Positions 18,701 through 27,449 of a stretch of 64,000 nucleotides of DNA are shown piece after piece. Under the pieces are notes generated by a model. It was given only the letters and a program-made list of their open reading frames with translations. It did not search any database and was not told where the DNA came from. Numbering within the stretch: the stretch's first letter is position 1; each line of letters starts with the position of its first letter. A program made the translations under genes and the position numbers. This DNA is from Sphingopyxis sp. MWB1 (GTDB taxonomy: Bacteria > Pseudomonadota > Alphaproteobacteria > Sphingomonadales > Sphingomonadaceae): assembly GCF_000763945.1 (NCBI RefSeq), contig NZ_JQFJ01000002.1:1302001-1366000 (forward strand). The letters run 5' to 3'.

Positions 18701-19689
18701 GCCGCAAGCCTTTTGCGTTGCCCCTCGCCATCATGGGCCTGGGGAGATTGATCCTCATCGCTGCGGCGGCGGCCAAGCCAAAGCTTTACGGCCAATTCCC
18801 CGCCCTCCAGCGTTTGCGTATTTTCAAGCAAGATTCCATTGGATGCGAACCAGCCGCGGATCTGGGCATCCGAAAAGCCCAGGCGCGCGTGCGCTGCGCG
18901 CGTGCGCAACTCCTCATCCTCATGCGGCGCGAAATCTACGACCAGCAAATGTCCGCCGCCGCGGAGCACCCGGGCGGATTCGGCGACGACCCGGTCGGGT
19001 TCATGCGCGAAATGCAGCGCCTGGTGGATGATGATGCTGTCGATGCTGGCGCTCTCCATCGGCAGGGCGAGGAAATCGCCCTGCACCAGGTCGATCGGCA
19101 CAGGCTGTTCCACCAGCTTGGCGCGGGCGATACGCAGCATTTCCGGGCTGCGGTCGAGCGCCGTAATCCGGCGCGCCGTGGGCGCGAAAATTTCCGCCAT
19201 CCGGCCCGTTCCAGTCCCAATATCAAGCAAATGGCCCAGACGCCGGTTATGCATCATCGCCAGCATCGCCGCTTCCACCTCGCTCTCCGCGACATGGCGC
19301 GAACGGATCGCATCCCATTCCTCGGCATGTTCGGCAAAATAGCGCTCGGCGACGGCCATACGTTCGGTGCGGATGGCCTGAAGGCGGCGTGCGTCATGCG
19401 CGATGATACGCGCTTCCTGCGGCGAAAAGGGCCAGTCCTTCGCCTGATCGATCAGCCCACCGACCGCTCCCTCGCGCGCAATGCGCAGGAACACCCAGCT
19501 TCCTTCCCGCCGACGCTCGACAAGACCCGCCTCGGCCAATATGCGAACATGACGGGACACGCGCGGCTGGCTTTGGTCGAGCACGATCGCCAATTCGCCG
19601 ATCGCCAGCTCCATTTCGCGCAAAAGCGCGACGACTCGCAGGCGGGTCGGGTCGGCCAGGGCACGAAAGATATCGAGAAGCTCGCTCAC
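18697..19689 (-). CDS. ArsR-type regulator fused to SAM-dependent methyltransferase (SahR-like)
   Basis: A 330-residue two-domain protein. Residues 1-90 are an ArsR winged-helix (IFRALADPTRLRVVALLRE, recognition helix QSQPRVSRHVRILAEAGLV). Residues 140-290 are a methyltransferase with the SAM loop LLDIGTGTGRMAEIFAP and VVDFAPHEDEELR. ArsR-methyltransferase fusions heading methionine operons are known as SahR, a regulator that responds to S-adenosylhomocysteine; the operon content here (metF, both metH parts) fits that exactly. The start is GTG with no SD, close to the predicted transcription start. It is the first gene of the operon and lies under its own operator. Confidence 0.85.
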   Translation of the reverse strand: MSELLDIFRALADPTRLRVVALLREMELAIGELAIVLDQSQPRVSRHVRILAEAGLVERRREGSWVFLRIAREGAVGGLIDQAKDWPFSPQEARIIAHDARRLQAIRTERMAVAERYFAEHAEEWDAIRSRHVAESEVEAAMLAMMHNRRLGHLLDIGTGTGRMAEIFAPTARRITALDRSPEMLRIARAKLVEQPVPIDLVQGDFLALPMESASIDSIIIHQALHFAHEPDRVVAESARVLRGGGHLLVVDFAPHEDEELRTRAAHARLGFSDAQIRGWFASNGILLENTQTLEGGELAVKLWLGRRRSDEDQSPQAHDGEGQRKRLAA

Positions 19690-19697
19690 GGGAGTGG

Positions 19698-19726
19698 GAT
19701 ATAAAGCTTTCTTTATATCTGGTCAA
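19698..19726 (-). promoter_or_regulatory. Promoter and palindromic operator of the methionine operon
   Basis: Reading toward the regulator gene there is a -35 TTGACC (19721-19726), a 17-nt spacer, and a -10 TATATC (19698-19703). A 9-4-9 perfect palindrome, GATATAAAG-N4-CTTTATATC (19698-19719), covers the spacer and the -10 box. Occupancy by a dimeric winged-helix repressor would block RNA polymerase. The AT-rich dyad in an otherwise GC-rich region is the kind of site expected for the ArsR-type protein encoded just downstream. Confidence 0.75.
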
Positions 19727-19937
19727 CCAAACATAATCCGGCTTTTCCCGCCGTTTTCCTTTGACTAGCGCCGCCTTTCACTCCGCGATTGACGTAAATC
19801 ATACGCATTCAACCGAAAAAGTGCGTTGCACCCTTTTTGGCGACAAGGTAACTCTGCAAGCGATTGGCAATTCGCCGGATCGAATTGTTCGCATCCGAGT
19901 GCCGGTCGATCAGTTTAATCGAGAGGGGTATTCCCAT

Positions 19938-20255
19938 ATGAAGAAGTCGATCACTCTGTCGCTCGTCCTTGCCACGTCGCTGGGTCTTGCTGCTTGCGCC
20001 GAACAGGCTTCGGACGACGCTGCTGCTACCGCTGACACTGCTGAAACGGTTGAAGGTGCTGCCGACGGTGCGATGGAAGCGGCTGAAGGCGCTGCTGACG
20101 CCGCTGCTGCTGCTGGCAACGCTGCCGAAGGCGCTGCTGACGCCGCTGCCGCTGGTGACGCTTCGACGGCCGTCGACAAGGCTGCTGAAGCTGCCGACGC
20201 TGCCAAGGAAGCCACCCAGGCGGCTCAGGGCGCGATGGAAGCTGCCACCAACTAA
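19938..20255 (+). CDS. Small alanine-rich lipoprotein, paralogue A
   Basis: A 105-residue predicted lipoprotein: signal MKKSITLSLVLATS and lipobox LAAC, with the lipidated Cys at about residue 20. The mature part is low-complexity Ala with regularly placed Asp, Glu and Gly (repeated units such as GAADAA), likely one long amphipathic acidic helix. Alanine is often encoded by GCT rather than the GCG or GCC common in neighbouring genes, a bias often tied to high expression. AGGGG lies about 12 nt before the ATG; a longer frame upstream lacks a signal peptide and is rejected. A strong terminator follows. The function is not known. Confidence 0.75.
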   Translation: MKKSITLSLVLATSLGLAACAEQASDDAAATADTAETVEGAADGAMEAAEGAADAAAAAGNAAEGAADAAAAGDASTAVDKAAEAADAAKEATQAAQGAMEAATN

Positions 20256-20282
20256 GCTTTCTGCCGTTACGGCAAAAAAGAG

Positions 20283-20313
20283 GGGGCTGCCGGTTCGCCG
20301 GCGGCCCCTTTTT
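20283..20313 (+). terminator. Rho-independent terminator after lipoprotein A
   Basis: An 11-bp stem GGGGCTGCCGG/CCGGCGGCCCC (one G-U pair) with a TTCG tetraloop is followed directly by TTTTT. Confidence 0.9.
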
Positions 20314-20436
20314 GATCCGCCCGCCCCCTGATGTTTCCAGCCTGAGAGGCCATGGTTGCAATGGGGTGGTTCCGCGGTTAACTCTCCCCTCAGCGTGACC
20401 TGTTTGGGTTACGGGGGAATTCGAAAGGACTTTATT

Positions 20437-20733
20437 ATGCGTAAGATGATCATTGCCTCGATGGCCGCTGCTGCTTTCAGCCTCGCCGCTTGCTCGGAAC
20501 AGGCTCAGAATGAAGCTGCCGAAGCCGGTTCGGCCATGGCCGACGACGCTGCTGCTGCTGGCGACGCTGTTGCCGAAGGCGCTGCTGACGCCGCCGACGC
20601 CACTGCTGACGCGGCTGCCGACGCTGGCAACGCCGTCGAAGGTGCTGCTGCTGCTGCTGGCGACGCCGTCGCTGCTGCGGGCGACAAGGTCGAAGCGGAA
20701 ACCGCCAAGGCCGAAGCCAACGACGCTCACTAA
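20437..20733 (+). CDS. Small alanine-rich lipoprotein, paralogue B
   Basis: A 98-residue predicted lipoprotein with signal MRKMIIASMAAAAFS and lipobox LAAC (Cys at about residue 20), followed by SEQAQNEAAEAG and then an Ala/Asp/Gly-rich low-complexity region. It is clearly related to the preceding gene in layout: the same AC-S/A-EQA start of the mature protein, similar repeats, and the same GCT-rich alanine codons. Together they look like a tandem duplication, each gene with its own terminator. The SD is AAAGGA, well spaced. The role is unknown; the acidic, probably helical periplasmic part could be a spacer or buffer, but this is speculation. Confidence 0.75.
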   Translation: MRKMIIASMAAAAFSLAACSEQAQNEAAEAGSAMADDAAAAGDAVAEGAADAADATADAAADAGNAVEGAAAAAGDAVAAAGDKVEAETAKAEANDAH

Positions 20734-20763
20734 GTCGCTGGCGCAGCTTTGCTGTGTTAAAGG

Positions 20764-20800
20764 GAGGCTCCGTTCGATCATGAACGGAGCCTCTTTTCTT
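20764..20800 (+). terminator. Rho-independent terminator after lipoprotein B
   Basis: A perfect 12-bp stem GAGGCTCCGTTC/GAACGGAGCCTC with a GATCAT loop is followed by TTTTCTTT. Confidence 0.9.
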
Positions 20801-20814
20801 TGGGAATTTTAGTC

Positions 20815-21018
20815 ATGCGCCCTATCCCGCGTGCATCTCTCGCAATCGCCCCCCTGCTTCTGCTCGCCGCAGGATGCAGCCGCACCGACAACGAGCCCGG
20901 CCCCGGCGGCGTCACCGTCAGCGAGGCCAAGGCTCTCGACGATGCGGCAGAAATGCTGGAAAGCCGGTCAGACGGTATCGAAACGCCTGGCGCCGCCCCG
21001 GCAGAACAGAGCCAATAG
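20815..21018 (+). CDS. Small lipoprotein of unknown function
   Basis: A 67-residue predicted lipoprotein: basic start MRPIPRASLAIAP, hydrophobic core, lipobox LAAGC with Cys at about residue 21. The mature peptide is short and polar with VSEAKALDDAAEMLESR, which could form a helix. It lies immediately past the terminator of lipoprotein B, and its reading frame could also start at a TTG 15 nt earlier. GGGA sits 10-13 nt upstream of the ATG. It converges with the glutaminyl cyclase gene 6 nt away. It is similar in size class to, but not clearly a relative of, the two Ala-rich lipoproteins. Confidence 0.6.
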   Translation: MRPIPRASLAIAPLLLLAAGCSRTDNEPGPGGVTVSEAKALDDAAEMLESRSDGIETPGAAPAEQSQ

Positions 21019-21024
21019 TCCTTT

Positions 21025-21795
21025 TCAGCAATCCTCCAGCGCGACCTGATAGAGTTTGGGCCAGTTTTTGCCCGTGACGAACAGTCGGCGCGCCTGTGCA
21101 TCCCACGCGATGCCATTGAGCACGCTGTCAGTGCCGCGCGCGCCCGCATCCTCGCGCAGCCCGGACAGGTCGACATAGGATGTCACCGCACCCGTCGCCG
21201 GATCAATCCGCGCCACCGCGTCGCTCATCCAGATATTCGCCCAGATTTCGCCCTCAATCGCTTCCAGCTCGTTGAGCCGCCCCAGCGCGCGCCCGGCAAA
21301 GGTGACGGTGACGCGCCTTTGTTCGGCCATGGTGGCTGGATCAAGAAAGCGCAGGGTGGGCGTTCCATCGCTCAACACCAGCTCCGCACCCAACAGGGCA
21401 AGCCCCCACCCCTCGCCTTCATAGCGAAAATTGCCCAGTGGCTTGAAATCGCTAAGCCGCCAACGATGGCCGATCCCGCTGCGCCACGTCAGACCGATAA
21501 TCTGGTCGCGCCACAAGGCAATGCCTTCACCGAACTGATCGGCTGGAAAAGCGGCGGTGCGGAGCGCTTTCCCGCTCTCCAGATCGACCCGCATCAACCG
21601 CGAACGGCCATATTGGCCCGTGCTCTCGTAAAGATGGCCGTCATGCCAGAGCAGCCCCTGAGTGAAAGACGCCGGATCATGCGGATAGCTTTGCACGATG
21701 CGATAGCCGCAGCGCACAGGGGCAGCATCAGGCGGCGTCATTTCGGCAGGCTGTGCGGCCAGCACCAACGCAGGCAAGGCAAAAAACAGACTCAT
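21025..21795 (-). CDS. Glutaminyl-peptide cyclotransferase (plant-type, beta-propeller)
   Basis: A 256-residue exported enzyme that converts N-terminal Gln to pyroglutamate. A short signal peptide (SLFFALPALVLAAQ) precedes the propeller. Family segments include YPHDPASFTQGLLWHDGHLYESTGQYG, FGEGIALWRDQIIGLTWRSG, EGEGWGLA, LNELEAIEGEIWANIW, LNGIAWDAQARRLFVTGKNWPKLYQV. These match the plant/bacterial QC family, not the animal zinc-dependent one. It is transcribed away from groESL with a repeat-rich spacer in between. Confidence 0.85.
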   Translation of the reverse strand: MSLFFALPALVLAAQPAEMTPPDAAPVRCGYRIVQSYPHDPASFTQGLLWHDGHLYESTGQYGRSRLMRVDLESGKALRTAAFPADQFGEGIALWRDQIIGLTWRSGIGHRWRLSDFKPLGNFRYEGEGWGLALLGAELVLSDGTPTLRFLDPATMAEQRRVTVTFAGRALGRLNELEAIEGEIWANIWMSDAVARIDPATGAVTSYVDLSGLREDAGARGTDSVLNGIAWDAQARRLFVTGKNWPKLYQVALEDC

Positions 21796-21860
21796 CTGGC
21801 CTAGCTATGACGCAGCGGATGAACTGGCAATGTCGGACATTCCACAGCGCCCCCCTCCCC

Positions 21861-21904
21861 GTCGTTGCGAGACGCCCGACCGGTCCGGGCAACGAAGCAA
21901 TCCC
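21861..21904. repeat. Dispersed repeat GTC(A/G)TTGCGAG...GAAGCAATC, copy 2
   Basis: It has the same ends as the copy near 8.5 kb (GTCGTTGCGAG and GAAGCAATCCC), with a different GC-rich centre that can itself pair. It forms an inverted pair with copy 3, some 30 nt away. Confidence 0.7.
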
Positions 21905-21933
21905 AGTTATCGGCAATGCAATGACGCCCGCGG

Positions 21934-21971
21934 GGGATTGCTTCCCCCGGCTCAACCGGGCTCGCAATGAC
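21934..21971. repeat. Dispersed repeat GTCATTGCGAG...GAAGCAATC, copy 3, inverted
   Basis: The reverse complement reads GTCATTGCGAG, a short hairpin-forming core, then GAAGCAATCCC. With copy 2 it makes a large inverted repeat in the space between the glutaminyl cyclase gene and the groEL terminator. The whole gap 21796-22011 holds nothing else recognisable. Confidence 0.7.
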
Positions 21972-22011
21972 GGCGCGCGAATAGAGAAAAGGGATGCCCC
22001 ATCTCTTCCAT

Positions 22012-22046
22012 GAAAAAGGGCCGGAAGGATTGCTCCTCCCGGCCCT
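22012..22046 (-). terminator. Rho-independent terminator of groESL
   Basis: On the minus strand a 12-bp stem AGGGCCGGGAGG/CCTTCCGGCCCT (one G-U pair) with an AGCAAT loop is followed by TTTTTC. It lies 37 nt beyond the groEL stop. Confidence 0.9.
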
Positions 22047-22083
22047 CTTTTCATTCGACTGAGCGCCGAACGGTCGTGGACTA

Positions 22084-23742
<1,659 letters not shown>

Positions 23743-23772
23743 TCAAATTTGGAATGGTTGGAAAGATCAAAC

Positions 23773-24060
23773 TCAGGCGATAACGCCGAGGATGTCCGAT
23801 TCCTTCATGATCAGCAGCTCTTCGCCGTCGACCTTGACTTCGGTGCCCGACCATTTGCCGAACAGGATGCGGTCGCCCGCCTTGACGTCGAGCGGGGTAA
23901 CCTTGCCGTCATCGGCGCGGGCGCCGGTGCCGACCGAGACCACTTCGCCTTCCTGGGGCTTTTCCTTGGCGGTGTCGGGGATGATGATGCCGCCAGCCGT
24001 TTTTTCTTCGGCTTCGATACGGCGGACGAGCACGCGATCGTGCAGCGGACGAAATTGCAT
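23773..24060 (-). CDS. groES: Co-chaperonin GroES (Cpn10)
   Basis: A 95-residue lid protein of the GroEL chamber. It has [33 protein letters not shown], where the mobile loop contacting GroEL is in [11 protein letters not shown], and ends [20 protein letters not shown], all standard. It is the first gene of the operon, with an SD-like GGAGGGA just upstream of ATG and the CIRCE operator in the leader. Confidence 0.98.
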   Translation of the reverse strand: MQFRPLHDRVLVRRIEAEEKTAGGIIIPDTAKEKPQEGEVVSVGTGARADDGKVTPLDVKAGDRILFGKWSGTEVKVDGEELLIMKESDILGVIA

Positions 24061-24093
24061 GGATGTCCCTCCAATAATGCAATGGATGTCACT

Positions 24094-24120
24094 TTAGCAC
24101 TCACTGCTTAAGAGTGCTAA
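24094..24120. promoter_or_regulatory. CIRCE element (HrcA operator) of groESL
   Basis: A perfect TTAGCACTC-N9-GAGTGCTAA inverted repeat lies in the groES leader, 33 nt before the ATG. This is the classic binding site for the heat-shock repressor HrcA. hrcA itself is not in the window. Confidence 0.97.
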
Positions 24121-24127
24121 CAGCGGG

Positions 24128-24156
24128 GATATGGGCGGGGCATGGGACAGCGTCAA
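24128..24156 (-). promoter_or_regulatory. groESL promoter
   Basis: Reading toward groES: -35 TTGACG (24151-24156), a 17-nt spacer, -10 CATATC (24128-24133). The predicted transcription start falls at the upstream edge of CIRCE, so bound HrcA would block initiation or early elongation. Confidence 0.7.
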
Positions 24157-24235
24157 GGCGCGCGAGAAAATTTTTTGCGCGACTTTCGCTGTCCGCAAAA
24201 TGGGAGCGAAAAGCGTCGCTTCAACCCCCGGCCGA

Positions 24236-25639
24236 TCAGGCGCCGTCGGGTAAAAGCCCCAGCGGCTCGCGCCGCATCCAGCGGATGATCATCAGCACCG
24301 CAACAATGCTGAGCCCGGTTGCCAGCCCGGTCCATATACCGACGCCGCCCCAGCCAAGTTCAAAGGCAAGCCAGGCGCCAACCCCGATACCGATCACCCA
24401 ATAGCCGAAAAGGGCGAAAAGCATCGGGATGAAAGTGTCATGAAGCCCCCGCAACATGCCCTGCGCCACCACCTGCGCCCCGTCCCCGACCTGAAACAGC
24501 GCGGCGATGATCAGGAAGCTGACCGCCAACCGCGCCACTTCGGCATTGGCGGGGTCGCTGCGGTCGATGAACAATCCGGCCAGCGTTTCAGGTATGGAAA
24601 GCATGATCAGCGCCATCACCGCCATAAAACCCGTGCCCAGGATGAAGCTGGTCCAGCCCGCGCGGTGGATATGGCCCGCATCGCGGCGGCCATAGCCGAT
24701 GCCGACGCGCACCGTCGCCGCCTGCCCCACCCCCATCGGCACCATGAAGGTCAGCGCCGCGAGCTGCAGCGCCACCGCATGCGCGGCAACGGCGGCGGTG
24801 GAAATCCATCCCATGAGCATGACGGCGGCCGAAAAGACGCCCGCTTCAAAGGCAAGGCTGACCGCGATGGGGGTTCCGATCCGCGTCATTTCGACAAAGC
24901 GCGGCCAGTCGCTGCGCCACCAGCGGCCCAGCAGATGATAGCGGCGAAACTGGCGGTCGCGATACAGGACGAGGATCATCAATATCAGCATCAGCGCATT
25001 GGTGAGCACGCTGCCCACCCCGGCGCCGACGATACCCAGCGCAGGCATGCCGAACTTGCCGAAGATGAGCGAATAGTTGAAAATTATATTGCCCAGCACG
25101 CCGACGACGCCAACGATCAGCGACCACATGGGCCGCTCCAGCGCGGCCAGGAAATTTCGAAAGGCAAGCGTCGCCAGGAATAGCGGGATCGACCACATAT
25201 AGGCGCGAACATATGCCTGGGCCATTTCGGCAAGGCGCGGATTTTGCCCCAACAAAAGCAATATCGCTTCGGTGTGCCACAAAATGGCAAGCGTGGGCAC
25301 TGACAGGCACGCGACCAGCCAGAGCGCCTGACGACAGGTGCGGCGAATATCGCGCACCGAATTGGCGCGCCGCCCGATCTCGCTCGCCATCAGGGGCGAG
25401 GCGCCCATCACCAGCCCCATGCCGAAAATGGCGAACAACATCGCCAGATTGAAACCGATCGACACGGCGGCGAGCTCGGTCGCGCCCAGTCGCCCCACCA
25501 TCAGCACATCGGTCGCCCCGATGAACGACATGGTCAAATTGGTCAGCACCAGCGGCCAGGCAAGCGCCAGCGTCGCGCGAAATTCGGCGGCAAAGCCTTT
25601 GGCGGGAACGGCGGCCGGGGAGGCAAGGGAGGGCTGCAT
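24236..25639 (-). CDS. MATE family efflux transporter
   Basis: A membrane protein of about 467 residues with 12 hydrophobic segments in two related halves, typical of NorM-type Na+ or H+ driven multidrug exporters. Typical stretches are LALAWPLVLTNLTMSFIGATDVLMVGRLGATELAAVS in helix one and the first loop, GMGLVMGASPLMASEIG, and in the second half AAVAAHAVALQLAALTFMVPMGVGQAATVRVG. The start is uncertain: the chosen ATG (MQPSLASP) has no good SD, and an in-frame ATG 69 nt earlier would add a Cys/His-containing leader of doubtful reality. Its drug range cannot be predicted. Confidence 0.85.
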   Translation of the reverse strand: MQPSLASPAAVPAKGFAAEFRATLALAWPLVLTNLTMSFIGATDVLMVGRLGATELAAVSIGFNLAMLFAIFGMGLVMGASPLMASEIGRRANSVRDIRRTCRQALWLVACLSVPTLAILWHTEAILLLLGQNPRLAEMAQAYVRAYMWSIPLFLATLAFRNFLAALERPMWSLIVGVVGVLGNIIFNYSLIFGKFGMPALGIVGAGVGSVLTNALMLILMILVLYRDRQFRRYHLLGRWWRSDWPRFVEMTRIGTPIAVSLAFEAGVFSAAVMLMGWISTAAVAAHAVALQLAALTFMVPMGVGQAATVRVGIGYGRRDAGHIHRAGWTSFILGTGFMAVMALIMLSIPETLAGLFIDRSDPANAEVARLAVSFLIIAALFQVGDGAQVVAQGMLRGLHDTFIPMLFALFGYWVIGIGVGAWLAFELGWGGVGIWTGLATGLSIVAVLMIIRWMRREPLGLLPDGA

Positions 25640-25798
25640 GGGCAGCCCGGATAGCCGGGGCGCGCCGCCACAGCAATGATGCACTTCCCCCGCCCCCATC
25701 ATCGGCAAAATACTGCCCGATTACCGCCGCAATCGCTTGCCAAGGCCAGAAGCTCGCGGCATGCCCGCAGCCAGATTCATTCAGGACAGGACAATCCC

Positions 25799-26035
25799 AT
25801 GACCACCGCGCTCAAGGAACAGATTTACGCGCTCATCGCGCCTTTCAATAAAAAGGGCGTCGAACTGACCGACGAAACCACCTTTGCCGGGGACCTGGAG
25901 TGGGACAGCCTGACGGTAATGGACTTTGTCGCCGAGGTCGAAGACAGTTTCGATATCATCATCAGCATGAACCAACAGGCCGAAATTGAAAATGTCGGCC
26001 AGCTTGTGGCCGCAGTGGAAAAGCTGCAGGGCTAA
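25799..26035 (+). CDS. Acyl carrier protein partnered with serine palmitoyltransferase
   Basis: A 78-residue acidic carrier protein. The phosphopantetheine attachment Ser is Ser37 in LEWDSLTVMDFVAEVED, in place of the usual DSL context of AcpP. It is not the housekeeping acpP, which would sit beside fabF; its place directly ahead of spt and the variant helix II point to a carrier that delivers the acyl chain for sphingoid base synthesis, as described for Caulobacter and Sphingomonas. AGGACA precedes the ATG. A large palindromic repeat separates it from spt. Confidence 0.85.
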   Translation: MTTALKEQIYALIAPFNKKGVELTDETTFAGDLEWDSLTVMDFVAEVEDSFDIIISMNQQAEIENVGQLVAAVEKLQG

Positions 26036-26045
26036 ATCTTTCTCC

Positions 26046-26127
26046 CCGTTCGTGTCGAGCGAAGTCGAGACACCCGTCGGGACAGCGCAAGTTCGAGGGG
26101 TGTCTCGACTTCGCTCGATGCGAACGG
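26046..26127. repeat. Palindromic repeat TCGAGCGAAGTCGAGAC type between ACP and spt
   Basis: Two 29-nt arms (26046-26074 and 26099-26127) are complementary except for 2 positions, around a 24-nt loop. A single-arm relative occurs at 43086-43114. In RNA it would form a strong hairpin within the likely ACP-spt transcript, only 16 nt before the spt start. Confidence 0.75.
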
Positions 26128-26143
26128 TCCTTGGATATGTGAT

Positions 26144-27346
26144 ATGACCGACCTATTCACCAAATTCGACCCCCTGATCGCGCAGCGCGAGGCGCTGCTT
26201 GCGACCGGCGTCACCGATCCGTTCAGCCTGGTGATGGAAAAAGTGCTCTCGCCCACCGTCGCGATCTGCAACGGACGCGAGACGATCCTGCTCGGCACCT
26301 ATAATTATATGGGCATGACCTTCGACGCGGATGTCGTCGCCGCGGGCAAGGAAGCGCTCGACAAATTCGGCAGCGGGACGACCGGCAGCCGTGTGCTCAA
26401 CGGCACCTACCAGGGGCACAAGGAGTGCGAAGAGGCGCTCAAGGAATTTTACGCCATGGATCATGCCATGGTGTTTTCAACCGGATATCAGGCGAACCTC
26501 GGCATCATCAGCACCATCGCTGGCAAGGGCGACTATGTCATCCTCGACATCGACAGCCATGCGTCCATCTATGACGGGTGCAAGATGGGCGACGCCGAAA
26601 TCGTCGCCTTCCGCCACAATGATGTCGAAGCGCTCGAAAAGCGGCTGAAGCGCCTGCCCGCCGATGCGGGCAAGCTCGTCGTGCTCGAAGGCGTCTATTC
26701 GATGCTGGGCGATGTCGCGCCGCTCAAGGAAATGGTTCGCATCTCCAAGGAAAATGGCGCGATGGTGCTCGTCGACGAAGCGCATTCGATGGGCTTCATC
26801 GGCGAGAATGGCCGCGGCGTCGTCGAGGCGCAGGGCGTCATCGACGATGTCGATTTCATCATCGGCACCTTCAGCAAGAGCGTCGGCACCGTCGGCGGTT
26901 TCTGCGTGTCGAACCATCCCAAGTTCGAGATATTGCGGCTCGTCTGCCGCCCCTATGTGTTCACCGCATCGCTCCCCCCCAGCGTCGTCGCCACGGCAGC
27001 GACCAGCATCCGCAAGCTGATGCACGGGTCGAACAAGCGCGCGCATCTGTGGGAAAATTCAAAGACGCTGCACAAGGGGCTCAAGGATCTGGGCTTCACG
27101 CTCGGCACCGACGAGCCGCAGTCGGCGATCATCGCCGTCATCATGCCCGACCTCGAAAAGGGCGCGATGATGTGGGAAGCGCTGCTGGCCGAAGGGCTTT
27201 ATGTCAATCTCGCCCGCCCGCCCGCGACCCCCGCGGGCATGACCCTGCTGCGCTGCTCGCTGTGCGCTGAACATTCGTCCGATCAGGTCGGCGAAATATT
27301 GGCGCGCTTTGAACGCGCCGGAAAGCGCGTCGGCATCATCGCCTGA
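26144..27346 (+). CDS. spt: Serine palmitoyltransferase
   Basis: A 400-residue soluble PLP enzyme condensing L-serine with palmitoyl thioester to 3-ketodihydrosphingosine, the first committed step of sphingolipid synthesis. It belongs to the alpha-oxoamine synthase family. Seen are LGTYNYMGMTFD, GSGTTGSRVLNGTYQGHKECEEAL, the substrate-stacking His in DIDSHASIYDG, VDEAHSMGFIGENGRG, and the Schiff-base Lys245 in GTFSKSVGTVGG. Length and wording agree with Sphingomonas SPT rather than KBL or AONS. Presence of this gene is one of the strongest pointers to the order Sphingomonadales. Confidence 0.95.
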   Translation: MTDLFTKFDPLIAQREALLATGVTDPFSLVMEKVLSPTVAICNGRETILLGTYNYMGMTFDADVVAAGKEALDKFGSGTTGSRVLNGTYQGHKECEEALKEFYAMDHAMVFSTGYQANLGIISTIAGKGDYVILDIDSHASIYDGCKMGDAEIVAFRHNDVEALEKRLKRLPADAGKLVVLEGVYSMLGDVAPLKEMVRISKENGAMVLVDEAHSMGFIGENGRGVVEAQGVIDDVDFIIGTFSKSVGTVGGFCVSNHPKFEILRLVCRPYVFTASLPPSVVATAATSIRKLMHGSNKRAHLWENSKTLHKGLKDLGFTLGTDEPQSAIIAVIMPDLEKGAMMWEALLAEGLYVNLARPPATPAGMTLLRCSLCAEHSSDQVGEILARFERAGKRVGIIA

Positions 27347-27449
27347 CCCTGCGCGCCGATCAGCCCCCTGCTTTTCGCGACAAAGCGACATGGCGCGCCC
27401 CTCTCGCCCTGTTTCGCGGCTTTTCGTCGCGGGGAGCCTCCGGTAAGGA

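Noticed and set aside
19938..20733. Alanine-rich repeats read as a possible tandem DNA repeat or CRISPR-like array
   Set aside because: The repeats are irregular and lie inside two lipoprotein genes with signal peptides; they reflect protein composition and not an array.
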